In this document: positions 17,188-25,621 of the stretch, piece after piece
Position numbering within the stretch: the stretch's first letter is position 1
Layout: every line of letters starts with the position of its first letter
NCBI GenBank assembly: GCA_045110515.1
Contig: JBGCGD010000011.1
Coordinates: 62,001 to 126,000 of the forward strand
Reading direction: 5' to 3'
From: Granulosicoccus sp045110515
GTDB taxonomy: Bacteria > Pseudomonadota > Gammaproteobacteria > Granulosicoccales > Granulosicoccaceae
Length of the DNA: 64,000 bases
Made by a program: the position numbers and the translations under genes
Notes under the pieces: model-generated
Seen by the model: the letters and a program-made list of their open reading frames with translations, nothing else
Told to the model about the DNA's origin: nothing
Databases searched by the model: none

Positions 17188-19992
17188 TTACAGCGCTGAG
17201 ATACGCGCGCGTTGTGCCTCTAACTCTGTCAGAGATGCCTGAGCATCATTGAGTTTTTGTTGCTCAAGCTCAACCACTTTTGCCGGGGCCTTCGCAGTAA
17301 ACCCCGGATTACCTAGCTTACCGCTTAAGCGAGCCACCTCTTTCGTTAAGCGGTCAGTTTCTTTTGTCAGCCTAGCAAGTTCAGCATCCTTATCGATAAG
17401 TCCGGCCATGGGAATCATGAGCTTGAGGTGGTCTACCAACGAGACCGCCGATTCAGGTGCGCCGTCTTCGGAATCAAGAACGGTGATATCGTCAAGACGA
17501 GCGACAAACACAAGTAGGGCTTTTTGCCGATCAAGTCTTTCGATATCAGAGTCGTTAGCTTGAGATAGCAACAAAGGTAAACGCTTACCCGGATTGATGT
17601 TCATCTCCGAGCGAATTCGTCGAACGCCCATGACGACTTGCTTCACCCATTCAATTTCAGCCAAGGCTTGCGAGTCGATTTTCTCAGGGTCACTGATAGG
17701 ATACGGTTGAAGTGAAATTGTTGGGCCTGACTTACCTGCCAGCGGCGCTACCTGCTGCCAAAGTTCTTCTGTGATGAATGGCATAAACGGATGCGCAAGC
17801 CGTAAGGTAGCCTCAAGAACGCGTACCAAGGTAATGCGTGTTGCTTGTTTTTCAGTCTCTGAGGCTTCCCCTGTCAATATGGGTTTGGCCATTTCCAAAT
17901 ACCAATCGCAGTACTCGTTCCAGATAAATTCGTATAGCGCTGTTGCGGCAAGGTCGAAGCGGTACTCATTGATGTGCTCAGCAACGGTTGCTTCAGTATG
18001 CTGCAATCGCGACACTATCCAGCGATCAATAGGGTTGAGCTGCTCGGGAACATACGTCGGGTCAAGGCCCTCTGTGTTCATGAGGACATAACGGGTTGCG
18101 TTAAACAGCTTGTTGCAAAAATTTCGATAACCTTCAACGCGCTTTAGATCGAAACGGATGTCACGTCCGTTCGAGGCGAGAGAGGCGAACGTAAAACGCA
18201 AAGCATCTGTGCCGAAGCCCGGAATGCCGTCACTGAATTCTTTTCGTGTCTGTTTCTCTATCTCAGCAGCCTTATGGTCTTGCATGAGATTGCTGGTGCG
18301 CTTTGTTACCAGTGATTCCAGATCAATGCCGTCAATAATGTCCAAGGGGTCTAAAACATTCCCTTTGGATTTAGACATTTTTTGGCCCGAGGCATCTCTT
18401 ACCAGGCCATGCATATAAACGTCTTTAAACGGTACTTCTCCATCCATGAAGCGGGTGCCGAACATGACCATACGAGCGACCCAGAAAAAGATGATGTCAA
18501 AGCCTGTGACTAAAACTGACCCTGGGTAGAAGGTTTTTAAACTGTCTGTTTTTTCGGGCCAGCCCAATGTGCTGAACGGCCACAGCGCAGACGAGAACCA
18601 AGTATCTAATACATCGTCATCTTGTCTAAGCACGACATCATCGGATAGACCGTGTTGTACGCGAACAGCAGCTTCATCCTTCGCAACATAGATATTTCCG
18701 GCGTCGTCGTACCATGCAGGAATTCGATGTCCCCACCAGATTTGCCGGCTGATGCACCAATCTTGAATGTTTTCCAGCCATTGATTGTAAGTTCGTGACC
18801 AGTTTCCAGGGACGAAATTGATACGACCACTGGAGACTGCATCGAGTGAGGGTTGGGTGATGGCAGCATGACCGCCAGGCCTGCCGTCGTCTTGTACCTT
18901 GCGGGTCAAATCTACATACCACTGATTGGTCATGTACGGTTCTACCACCGCTCCGGAGCGATCACCTCTGGGCACCATAAGCTTATGACCTTTAACTTCA
19001 ATGAGCAGTCCTGCTGCATCCATATCGGCAACGATTCGCTTTCGCGCCTCATAACGATCAAGACCTCTGTAGGGTTCGGGTACAGAGTCGTTTAATGCGG
19101 CATTGTCTGTGAGTACGTTAATTACGGGTAAGCCGTGCCGCTGACCCAGCGCGTAGTCATTGAAGTCATGAGCCGGCGTGATTTTTACGCAACCGGATCC
19201 AAACTCAGGATCGACATAGTCATCGGCGACAATGGGAATTTCGCGACCGACCAGCGGTAGCGTTATGGTTTTACCGACAAGATCAACAAAACGTTCATCG
19301 TCAGGGTGAACGGCAACTGCGGTATCGCCCAGCATGGTTTCAGGACGCGTAGTGGCAACAGTGAGTGAGCCGGATCCGTCTGTAAGCGGATAGCTAAAAT
19401 GCCAAAGGTGTCCGTTTTCCTCTTCGCTAAGTACTTCTATATCTGACAAAGCAGTGTGCAGAACGGGGTCCCAATTGACCAGACGCTTACCTCGGTAGAT
19501 AAGGCCATCGGCATGCAGTTTAACGAAGACTTCAGTGACGGCCTTAGACATGCCTTCGTCCATTGTGAATCTCTCACGGGACCAATCAGGAGAAGCTCCC
19601 AATCGTCTTAGCTGTCGAGTAATCGTACCGCCGGACTCTTCTTTCCATTCCCAGACTTTATCAAGGAACGCGTCGCGACCTAAATCGTGGCGAGTTATGC
19701 CTTCTTTGTTGAGTTTTCGTTCAACCAGCATCTGGGTGGCTATACCCGCATGATCACATCCGGGTTGCCAGAGCGTTTTGTCACCGAGCATACGGTGATA
19801 ACGAATTAAGGCATCCATGATGGTGTCTTGAAACGCATGACCCATGTGAAGGGTTCCCGTCACATTGGGTGGCGGGATCATGATGCAGTAAGGCTCACCA
19901 TCACCCTGTGGAGCGAAGTAACCGTTCTCTTCCCAAGTGGAGTACCAACGCTCTTCAATACTCTGCGGATTGTATGTTTTTTCCATGCTCAT
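17188..19992 (-). CDS. valS: Valyl-tRNA synthetase
   Basis: A class I aminoacyl-tRNA synthetase charging tRNA-Val. The HIGH motif is HMGH near residue 49 in PPPNVTGTLHMGHAF, and KMSKS lies near 538 in GQKMSKSKGNVLDP. The CP1 editing domain (TTRPETMLGDTAVAVHPDD) and the anticodon-binding region are present, followed by the valine-specific C-terminal coiled coil. At 934 aa it has normal length. Two ATG codons (19992, 19986) are possible starts. It is the last gene of a pepA-holC-x-valS group. Confidence 0.97.
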   Translation of the reverse strand: MSMEKTYNPQSIEERWYSTWEENGYFAPQGDGEPYCIMIPPPNVTGTLHMGHAFQDTIMDALIRYHRMLGDKTLWQPGCDHAGIATQMLVERKLNKEGITRHDLGRDAFLDKVWEWKEESGGTITRQLRRLGASPDWSRERFTMDEGMSKAVTEVFVKLHADGLIYRGKRLVNWDPVLHTALSDIEVLSEEENGHLWHFSYPLTDGSGSLTVATTRPETMLGDTAVAVHPDDERFVDLVGKTITLPLVGREIPIVADDYVDPEFGSGCVKITPAHDFNDYALGQRHGLPVINVLTDNAALNDSVPEPYRGLDRYEARKRIVADMDAAGLLIEVKGHKLMVPRGDRSGAVVEPYMTNQWYVDLTRKVQDDGRPGGHAAITQPSLDAVSSGRINFVPGNWSRTYNQWLENIQDWCISRQIWWGHRIPAWYDDAGNIYVAKDEAAVRVQHGLSDDVVLRQDDDVLDTWFSSALWPFSTLGWPEKTDSLKTFYPGSVLVTGFDIIFFWVARMVMFGTRFMDGEVPFKDVYMHGLVRDASGQKMSKSKGNVLDPLDIIDGIDLESLVTKRTSNLMQDHKAAEIEKQTRKEFSDGIPGFGTDALRFTFASLASNGRDIRFDLKRVEGYRNFCNKLFNATRYVLMNTEGLDPTYVPEQLNPIDRWIVSRLQHTEATVAEHINEYRFDLAATALYEFIWNEYCDWYLEMAKPILTGEASETEKQATRITLVRVLEATLRLAHPFMPFITEELWQQVAPLAGKSGPTISLQPYPISDPEKIDSQALAEIEWVKQVVMGVRRIRSEMNINPGKRLPLLLSQANDSDIERLDRQKALLVFVARLDDITVLDSEDGAPESAVSLVDHLKLMIPMAGLIDKDAELARLTKETDRLTKEVARLSGKLGNPGFTAKAPAKVVELEQQKLNDAQASLTELEAQRARISAL

Positions 19993-20023
19993 AGTGTACT
20001 TCAGCCGGGCAAGTCAGGGCGCA

Positions 20024-20341
20024 TCAAGCAGTGCCATCGAGCAGATTCCTAAGCTCTTTTCGTAATGCCATGATGTGTTTGTTGATTATCCGGTCAATTT
20101 TACTTTCCAGATCATTATGAGAATGTCCAACGGGTTCGCTGATTTTCATCTGGGCATCAGGACGAATGCCCAGAACTTCCATTTTCAACCTTGCCGGAAG
20201 TTCGAATTGAGGGATATCGTCCGTTTTCTGATCAGACAAAGCGTCGGATGACAGATTCAAACGAGTAGATTTAATGACTGATCTATCGCCGGTGCGAATT
20301 ATCTCATTTAGCACGGGCAACTCTTCGTCTGACATGGCCAT
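20024..20341 (-). CDS. Small conserved protein between holC and valS
   Basis: A 105-aa soluble, charged protein. The C-terminal half (DLESKIDRIINKHIMALRKELRNLLD) is predicted to be amphipathic helix; the N-terminus reads SDEELPVLNEIIRTGD. Pseudomonads also have an uncharacterised small gene between holC and valS, so it is likely the same locus; its function is unknown. I chose the ATG at 20341 because GGAAG lies six bases upstream; a TTG 27 bases earlier is possible. It sits in the same transcription unit as holC and valS. Confidence 0.6.
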   Translation of the reverse strand: MAMSDEELPVLNEIIRTGDRSVIKSTRLNLSSDALSDQKTDDIPQFELPARLKMEVLGIRPDAQMKISEPVGHSHNDLESKIDRIINKHIMALRKELRNLLDGTA

Positions 20342-20383
20342 CGCTGACTTCCGGTTGGGCGGGTTCAATCGGAAAGTATAGGT

Positions 20384-20818
20384 CTACATTTTATGATGTT
20401 GTAGTGGATAACCGCGTTGTTGGTAATATCGATATCGGTCACGTCCTGAGGTGCGAACATTAGGTTCATCATTAATCACCTCGAGCGTTCTTTCGAAACG
20501 GCTGAAAAAGGGTGGAACCTGCTTTGCTAGATTGATAAGCAGGGTGCGATCGGCACCGGGGCTCTCTGAAGATAAATGTACTGCCTCGTTATCTGCGCCG
20601 CTTGTCACGTACCCTGTTGGCAGTATCTTGTGAGGGACAAAACTCACCGGTCGAAAACTCCACAGTAATTCGTCGAGTTGTTGCAGTTCCTTTTCTGAAT
20701 CGCTGTGGATAAGCACTTTTTCAGAGCGGGCAATGGCTTTTTCAGACAATTTACAGATGAGTTCCAATCGAGCAGTCGAATCTGCAGTGGACAGGACATA
20801 AAAGTCGATTCTAGTCAT
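20384..20818 (-). CDS. holC: DNA polymerase III chi subunit
   Basis: Chi links the clamp loader to SSB at the replication fork. The 144-aa product begins MTRIDFYVLSTADSTARLELICKLSEKA, typical of the family, and continues with VLIHSDSEKELQQLDELLWSF, FVPHKIL and a GADRTLLINLA segment. The length agrees with E. coli HolC. It lies between pepA and the small gene before valS, the order known in Pseudomonas and E. coli relatives, and is probably cotranscribed with pepA. Confidence 0.92.
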   Translation of the reverse strand: MTRIDFYVLSTADSTARLELICKLSEKAIARSEKVLIHSDSEKELQQLDELLWSFRPVSFVPHKILPTGYVTSGADNEAVHLSSESPGADRTLLINLAKQVPPFFSRFERTLEVINDEPNVRTSGRDRYRYYQQRGYPLQHHKM

Positions 20819-20857
20819 GTGAATGTGGCTCAGAAATGAACAGGTATGAAAACAATT

Positions 20858-22342
20858 TTAATTACCCAGAATATATTGAACAAGCAAAGGCACCGGTCTT
20901 CCGGTTGCACCTTTGTCGCTGCCGCTTTTCCAAGCAGTGCCGGCTATGTCTAGATGCGCCCAGTTTAACGACTTGGCGAATCGAGATAAGAAGCAAGCCG
21001 CTGTTATGGCGCCTGCCTTAGGCCCGCCTATATTTGCCATGTCGGCAAAATTAGAATCTAACTGCTGCTGATACTCTTCCCAAAGAGGAAGTTGCCAGCA
21101 ATGGTCCGCCGATTTTCTGGAAGCAGCAAGCAGTGCGTCAATGGTATTTTGATTGTTACCGATTACAGCGCTGGCGACATCACCGAGTGCAACCACGCAG
21201 GCTCCGGTGAGAGTGGCTATATCGATAACAGCCGTAGGTTTGAACTGCTCTGCATAGGTGAGGGCATCGCAAAGCACGAGCCTACCTTCAGCGTCAGTAT
21301 TGAGTATTTCAATGCTTTGACCTGACATCGATGTAACAACATCACCAGGGCGAGCAGCATTGCCATCGGGCATATTCTCAGCAGCGGCCACGATACCGAT
21401 TACGTTTGCATCGGGTTGAAGTTCTAGCAACGTTTGCATGGCGCCAAAAACGCTAGCCGCGCCGCACATATCGAACTTCATTTCATCCATGGTTGCCGAT
21501 GGCTTGATCGAAATGCCACCGGTATCGAACGTAATACCTTTTCCTATGAGAACGATTGGAGAACCTTTTCGTTTTTTACCCTGATAATTCATGACAATTA
21601 GCTTGGCAGGTTGACGACTGCCATTCGATACGGCTAACAAAGCTCCCATGCCCAACGATTCCATATCAGCTTCCTCTAGTATCGTTGTCGTCAGAAAATC
21701 AGAGCGTTGAGCCATCTCTTCTGCCAGGTTGGCCAAGTAGCTTGGTGTGCAAATATTAGGTGCTAAATTTCCCAGATTTTTAGCAGTGGCCATTCCAGCA
21801 GCTACGCAAACGCCTTGAGATGCTGCAACCGAGATGTCCTCCAAGGCAGATTTGTCACCGGATAACATAAGCTGTCGCAGCGCTTTGCCTTGTTTTTTCT
21901 GAATCGATGTATGCAGCGAGAAAACATAAGTGGCGTCTGCTAGTGTTTTTGCCAGATGTAAGGCCTGTTCACTTGCGCTAAGGCCATGCAAAGGGCTTGC
22001 AATGAGGCAGTCGCTTACGGCGGTTGTTGCTGGCGTCTCTATAAGACATTTCGCAGCAGCCTGACAAGCGGTAATCCATTGTGGTAGGGCGGCTGTTTGG
22101 CGCTCTCCAAGTCCAGCTAGTAGTACGCGATCACTGCTTGCACCCGCAAAGCCGTGCAGCAATAGCGTCTCTCCGCACTTGCCTTTGAAGTCGCCGTTTT
22201 TGAACAGGTTTTTGAGACCGTTCTCCGATGCTGCGTTGATCTTTCTGGCAGTGCCTTTCAGTTTTCCATCATCAAATACGAAGAGAATATGACAAGCATT
22301 TTCAATTGTTTTAGGTAATCTTGCGGTGACATTGATTTCCAT
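20858..22342 (-). CDS. pepA: Cytosol (leucyl) aminopeptidase
   Basis: An M17-family metallo-aminopeptidase that removes N-terminal residues; E. coli PepA also binds DNA at Xer sites. The family signature NTDAEGRLVL lies near residue 347. Metal ligands are seen in IGKGITFDTGGISIKP and MKFDMCGAASVFG. The N-terminal domain is more divergent than the catalytic domain, as usual. At 494 aa the length is normal. It is divergently transcribed from lptF, a common arrangement, and heads pepA-holC-x-valS. xerD is in this window but about 5 kb away. Confidence 0.95.
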   Translation of the reverse strand: MEINVTARLPKTIENACHILFVFDDGKLKGTARKINAASENGLKNLFKNGDFKGKCGETLLLHGFAGASSDRVLLAGLGERQTAALPQWITACQAAAKCLIETPATTAVSDCLIASPLHGLSASEQALHLAKTLADATYVFSLHTSIQKKQGKALRQLMLSGDKSALEDISVAASQGVCVAAGMATAKNLGNLAPNICTPSYLANLAEEMAQRSDFLTTTILEEADMESLGMGALLAVSNGSRQPAKLIVMNYQGKKRKGSPIVLIGKGITFDTGGISIKPSATMDEMKFDMCGAASVFGAMQTLLELQPDANVIGIVAAAENMPDGNAARPGDVVTSMSGQSIEILNTDAEGRLVLCDALTYAEQFKPTAVIDIATLTGACVVALGDVASAVIGNNQNTIDALLAASRKSADHCWQLPLWEEYQQQLDSNFADMANIGGPKAGAITAACFLSRFAKSLNWAHLDIAGTAWKSGSDKGATGRPVPLLVQYILGN

Positions 22343-22496
22343 GCGCTATAAATCCCATTAACGTCTCAAATTATTCGATACAGATCGCCATTCACATCAG
22401 CACGGTAACTGCGTTGCTATGCGATCACGTTGATTGGTAGTGTACTGTTTAATAGGAAACGTTAAATTTCATTGTCAACAATTACTCGTGACTCGC

Positions 22497-23618
22497 GTGC
22501 GCATACTCGATCGATACCTTATAAAGGAGATGTTGCTTACCTGCCTGGCGGTATTGGTCGTGTTGCTCGTCATCATGATCGGAAATGTGCTTGGACGAAG
22601 CCTCTCCAGTGTCACTGATGGAGCCATTCAAGCGGACATGCTCCTAATTCTTGTGGGCGTGAAGTCCATCAACTTGCTGGTGACATTAATTCCGCTGGGG
22701 TTTTACCTAGGTATCTTGTTAGCTCACGGCAGGTTTTACAGAGACAATGAAATGTCTGTGATGCAGGCTTGCGGTGTCGGTTGGAACGATTTATTGCGTC
22801 CTACTGCCTTCATCGGCTTAATCGGTGTGTTTCTTATCTCCCTGCTCACCGTGTTTGCATCTCCCTGGGCTGCACGCTACGAGCAAACCCTTAAACAGGA
22901 GATACGTGATCAGTCGGCGCTGAGTCTTGTAACACCCGGAAAATTTGTCGAATCCAGCGATGGCAATACGGTGTTCTTTGCTCATCAAAGTAACTTAGAG
23001 CGGACTCAGTTTAACGATGTCTTTATGTATCGACAAAAGGGCAACAACCCTCCGGCCGTGGACACCGCTCGAATCGCAACGTATCAAGTTGACCCTGACA
23101 CGGGCGATGAATATTTGATTTTTACAGATGGTCAGACCACCGTTGGGACACCTGGAGGCGGTGAATACACAATCACAGATTTTAAACGTCAGGGAATACT
23201 GCGGCCGCGGGAGCAAGCCGGTGAGCCACGGCTGATTCTAAAAGGCAAGCGTCTGAGTGATCTGTGGGGATCTGATGACATTGCTGATAAGGCCGAATTG
23301 CAATGGCGCGTATCCATTCCGTTAGCGGCTCTGTTGTTAGCATTGTTGGCGGTACCTTTGAGCTACACGTCTCCAAGAGAAGGCCGGTTCGGCAAAATAG
23401 CGATTGCTATCCTTATCTATATTCCGTATGCGAATTTTCTGGTGCTGATGAGGAAGTGGATTGCAGCGGGAACTATTCCCCCGTGGTTGGGGCTTTGGCC
23501 TGTACACATTGCGGTCGGTTTGCTCATTGTTTACCTGTTGTCCAGACGTGTTGGATGGAAATGGTTGTTTAAGAGTCCCGCAAAGCGTCCCTCTGCAGCC
23601 ACTGTCGGGAGCGTTTGA
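22497..23618 (+). CDS. lptF: LPS export permease LptF
   Basis: LptF and LptG form the inner-membrane part of the LptB2FG transporter that moves lipopolysaccharide to the outer membrane. The protein has the YjgP/YjgQ layout: an N-terminal cytoplasmic RILDRYLIKEMLL then three helices, a periplasmic jellyroll region (residues ~135-265) and three more helices. The GRFYRDNEMSVMQACG coupling-helix region is conserved. The start is uncertain: GTG at 22497 (373 aa) or at 22488 fits the family, while an in-frame TTG at 22434 adds 21 unlikely residues. It overlaps lptG (TGATG). Confidence 0.93.
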   Translation: MRILDRYLIKEMLLTCLAVLVVLLVIMIGNVLGRSLSSVTDGAIQADMLLILVGVKSINLLVTLIPLGFYLGILLAHGRFYRDNEMSVMQACGVGWNDLLRPTAFIGLIGVFLISLLTVFASPWAARYEQTLKQEIRDQSALSLVTPGKFVESSDGNTVFFAHQSNLERTQFNDVFMYRQKGNNPPAVDTARIATYQVDPDTGDEYLIFTDGQTTVGTPGGGEYTITDFKRQGILRPREQAGEPRLILKGKRLSDLWGSDDIADKAELQWRVSIPLAALLLALLAVPLSYTSPREGRFGKIAIAILIYIPYANFLVLMRKWIAAGTIPPWLGLWPVHIAVGLLIVYLLSRRVGWKWLFKSPAKRPSAATVGSV

Positions 23619-24742
23619 TGTTTGGAACGTTGGATAGATACATCGGACGCTCAATTTTAGTAACCAGCTTGCTGGTACTCATGACGCTGGTTGCGTTAGC
23701 CAGCATTTTCGGATTCATCGGCGAGTTGGACGATGTCGGAAAAGGCAGCTACAAGGTGCTTGATGCTGCCCAATATGTCTTCCTCACCATCCCTGGCAAG
23801 GCCTACTTACTATTTGCGCCCGCAGTTTTACTCGGCAGTCTACTGGGATTGGGTGCGTTAGCTTCCAACAGCGAGTTAACGGTCATGAGAGCCGCTGGTA
23901 TCTCGGGTGGAAGAATCATCCGCGCGGTTGTTGTTACCGGTGTTGGGTTAATGCTGATCATTGCGCTGCTGGGCGAAACTGTCATGCCCAAAGCCGAACA
24001 GATTGCAGAGGAACTGAGGCTAACGGCGCTTGAAAAACGCCTGTCAGTGAAAGGCAGCAAGGGCTTGTGGCTAAAATCTGCTGATAGGTTCGTTAACATC
24101 GGAACGGTGATGCCCGATTTCACATTGCTTGATGTGACCGTTCAACAAGTCAGAAACAATGCTGTCACGATGGCCATGAGAGCAGCACGTGCAAGTCAGG
24201 AAAAGAGCGATTGGCTTCTTGAAGACATAGAGATAACGCGTATCGAACCCGACAAGGTAAGTACTGAACGTATTGAAAGTATGTTTTGGAAAGACTTTGT
24301 CCGTCGGAATACTGTCGCTTTGTTGGATGGTGAACAAAATAAACCCATAGCAGAGCTTGTCAGCGCAGATGTATTAAAGAGTATTTCTGTGTCCCCTGAA
24401 AGCTTATCTGCGATGAATCTATATGATCAAATTCAGTACTTGAAGAGCAATCAACTCGATAGTAGACGAATTGAATTGGCATTTTGGGTAAAGATTGCCA
24501 GTCCTCTATCAACATTGGTGATGTTGATGCTTTCTTTGCCGTTTGTCTTTGCTTCACAGCGTTCTGGCGGCGCAGGTCAGAAGATATTTATAGGCATCAT
24601 GTTGGGCATCGTTTACGTGTTGTTGAACAAAGTTTTAACCCAACTTGCTCTGGCAAGTGGCTTATCGCCCGCGTTTAGCGCATTGCTTCCTCTGGTTTGT
24701 TTCCTTGTGGTTGCAATGATCGGTATAAAGCGTACAACTTAA
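23618..24742 (+). CDS. lptG: LPS export permease LptG
   Basis: The second permease of the LptB2FG exporter. The 374-aa product begins MFGTLDRYIGRSILVTSLLV. It has the ELTVMRAAGISGGRI coupling segment near residue 90, a periplasmic domain and three C-terminal helices (SPLSTLVMLMLSLPFVF). The ATG at 23618 overlaps the lptF stop, so translation is coupled; a TTG immediately upstream is less likely. lptB is not in this window. The downstream RDD gene is convergent. Confidence 0.94.
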   Translation: MFGTLDRYIGRSILVTSLLVLMTLVALASIFGFIGELDDVGKGSYKVLDAAQYVFLTIPGKAYLLFAPAVLLGSLLGLGALASNSELTVMRAAGISGGRIIRAVVVTGVGLMLIIALLGETVMPKAEQIAEELRLTALEKRLSVKGSKGLWLKSADRFVNIGTVMPDFTLLDVTVQQVRNNAVTMAMRAARASQEKSDWLLEDIEITRIEPDKVSTERIESMFWKDFVRRNTVALLDGEQNKPIAELVSADVLKSISVSPESLSAMNLYDQIQYLKSNQLDSRRIELAFWVKIASPLSTLVMLMLSLPFVFASQRSGGAGQKIFIGIMLGIVYVLLNKVLTQLALASGLSPAFSALLPLVCFLVVAMIGIKRTT

Positions 24743-24794
24743 GGTGAATTCAGGCTGTATTATAGCTAGAGGTATAGCTTGATTGTTTTCGTAA

Positions 24795-25205
24795 CTATTT
24801 GTAATTGCGAATAATTTTCGTTTTGCTGAGTGAGTCGTGTAACGCTTGTCGTGACGGGGACGCAAATGCAAAAAATAGTGTAAAACCGAACAAAAAAGTA
24901 CCACTAAAGAAGCGAATTGCACTGCGTTTAAACGTTATTTTTTCATCAGTTGTGCTCTCAACTTTCAATCGCCATGCGCGCATCCCTAACGTTTGTCCTC
25001 CATGACGCCAAAAGCCATCGAAAAATATAAACGAGACAAACAACAAGACCAAGTAGTAAGAGGCATGTTGAATGGCTTGACCATCGTTCAGAGCAACCGC
25101 AAGAGCTGTTATTAGGAAAAAAAGTGCGACTAGCAACAAACAATCGTAAAGAAACGCGGCAATTCGTCGTAACAACAAATATAGCGTTGAAGAAAAGGTA
25201 TGCAT
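24795..25205 (-). CDS. RDD family membrane protein
   Basis: A 136-aa protein with the RDD domain: an RR-A-F-YD motif (LLLRRIAAFLYDCLLL), two hydrophobic segments, GGQTLGMRAWRLKV in the middle and DSLSKTKII at the end. The third helix is FSGTFLFGFTLFFAF. RDD proteins are inner-membrane proteins of largely unknown role, some linked to ion transport. The gene is convergent with lptG, with 52 bases between them, and its upstream side faces the repeat-rich region at 25206-25621. Confidence 0.87.
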   Translation of the reverse strand: MHTFSSTLYLLLRRIAAFLYDCLLLVALFFLITALAVALNDGQAIQHASYYLVLLFVSFIFFDGFWRHGGQTLGMRAWRLKVESTTDEKITFKRSAIRFFSGTFLFGFTLFFAFASPSRQALHDSLSKTKIIRNYK

Positions 25206-25300
25206 AAGGATCGCCTAAAGCTGTGATTACACTGTATACGAAGTAAAAATGAAAACAGGCACGACACGTGCGATACCTATAATTTTGAATTTTTACATAC

Positions 25301-25329
25301 AAAACTCATAGCATTAGCTATAGTTTTTT
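25301..25329 (+). terminator. Terminator-like hairpin after a possible 20-codon ORF
   Basis: AAAACT-C-ATAGC (25301-25312) pairs with GCTAT-AGTTTT (25317-25327), with one bulged C and an ATTA loop, followed by T to 25329. The stem is mostly A/T. It could terminate a short plus-strand transcript or act on the minus strand. Evidence is structural only. Confidence 0.35.
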
Positions 25330-25385
25330 GAAATTTTTTTTAATTGATTTGTAAGTTGCAGTTGAAATAGTTATGGACTATGTGG

Positions 25386-25435
25386 ACAATGCGCATTGTG
25401 TTGGTAACTTGTCATGACATTGCAACACAATTTTT
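25386..25435. repeat. Nested palindromes: ACAATGCGCATTGT, TGTCATGACA and TTGTGTTG/CAACACAA
   Basis: ACAATGCGCATTGT (25386-25399) is a perfect 14-base palindrome and TGTCATGACA (25410-25419) a perfect 10-base palindrome. TTGTGTTG (25396-25403) is the exact inverse of CAACACAA (25423-25430), which is followed by five T. The first two look like dimeric regulator operators; the last pair could be a terminator. No known regulator is identified. Confidence 0.6.
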
Positions 25436-25438
25436 GCG

Positions 25439-25465
25439 ACTGGTTTAAGTTTGTTTTAAGCCAGT
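25439..25465. repeat. 10-bp inverted repeat ACTGGTTTAA/TTAAGCCAGT
   Basis: ACTGGTTTAA (25439-25448) pairs with TTAAGCCAGT (25456-25465) around a 7-base loop with one wobble. No T tract follows. It may be an operator or a leader hairpin of the downstream histone-like gene. Confidence 0.55.
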
Positions 25466-25540
25466 ATTAGTCCGGCATTTTTGGTAGTGAGTTTCAATAT
25501 CTTTAATCGAAACAAACTACATCAATGCCGATTACGGTGT

Positions 25541-25562
25541 AACAGTCGTCGGTTCGACTGTT
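25541..25562 (+). promoter_or_regulatory. Leader hairpin AACAGTCG/CGACTGTT
   Basis: AACAGTCG (25541-25548) and CGACTGTT (25555-25562) form a perfect 8-bp stem with loop TCGGTT. It directly abuts the terminator hairpin that starts at 25564, so the two would stack or compete in a nascent transcript. Confidence 0.6.
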
Positions 25563-25563
25563 G

Positions 25564-25591
25564 GGAGTCTGGTGTCATGGCTCCTTTTTTT
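25564..25591 (+). terminator. Intrinsic terminator inside the leader of the histone H1-like gene
   Basis: GGAGTC (25564-25569) pairs with GGCTCC (25579-25584), one wobble, 9-base loop, followed by seven T (25585-25591). It lies only 30 bases before the ATG of the downstream gene and on the same strand. This position fits an attenuator or the end of a short RNA. Confidence 0.55.
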
Positions 25592-25618
25592 GTTATTCAA
25601 CTCATAGTCAGGAGTTAA
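25577..25618 (+). CDS. Candidate 13-codon leader peptide ahead of the histone H1-like gene
   Basis: The ORF reads MAPFFVIQLIVRS and stops 3 nt before the ATG at 25622. GGGAG at 25563-25567 is a well-placed Shine-Dalgarno, 9 bases upstream. The ORF runs through the 3' arm and T tract of the terminator at 25564-25591 and through the hairpin that covers the downstream Shine-Dalgarno. It could therefore couple leader translation to expression of the next gene. Its start region (GGAGT ... CATGGCTC) resembles that of the real gene, so it may be a decayed duplication. It is far too short for protein-level evidence. Confidence 0.35.
   Translation: MAPFFVIQLIVRS
25599..25616 (+). promoter_or_regulatory. 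Hairpin sequestering the Shine-Dalgarno of the histone H1-like gene
   Basis: AACTC (25599-25603) is complementary to GAGTT (25612-25616), which overlaps the GGAG ribosome-binding site at 25611-25614; the loop is 8 bases. The same AACTC could pair partly with GAGT at 25565-25568 upstream, giving an alternative fold that frees the site. A five-pair stem alone is weak. Confidence 0.35.
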
Positions 25619-25621
25619 ACC

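Larger units (their letters stand above)
25206..25621. other. 416-bp AT-rich intergenic region dense in inverted repeats
   Basis: This is the longest non-coding stretch in the window. It lies between the divergent RDD gene and the histone H1-like gene. It holds at least seven inverted repeats or palindromes, two T tracts placed after hairpins, and a 13-codon leader ORF, listed separately. A 20-codon ORF at 25249-25311 (plus strand) ends inside the first hairpin but has only a weak ribosome-binding site. No tRNA or protein-coding gene of normal size is visible. Confidence 0.75.
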
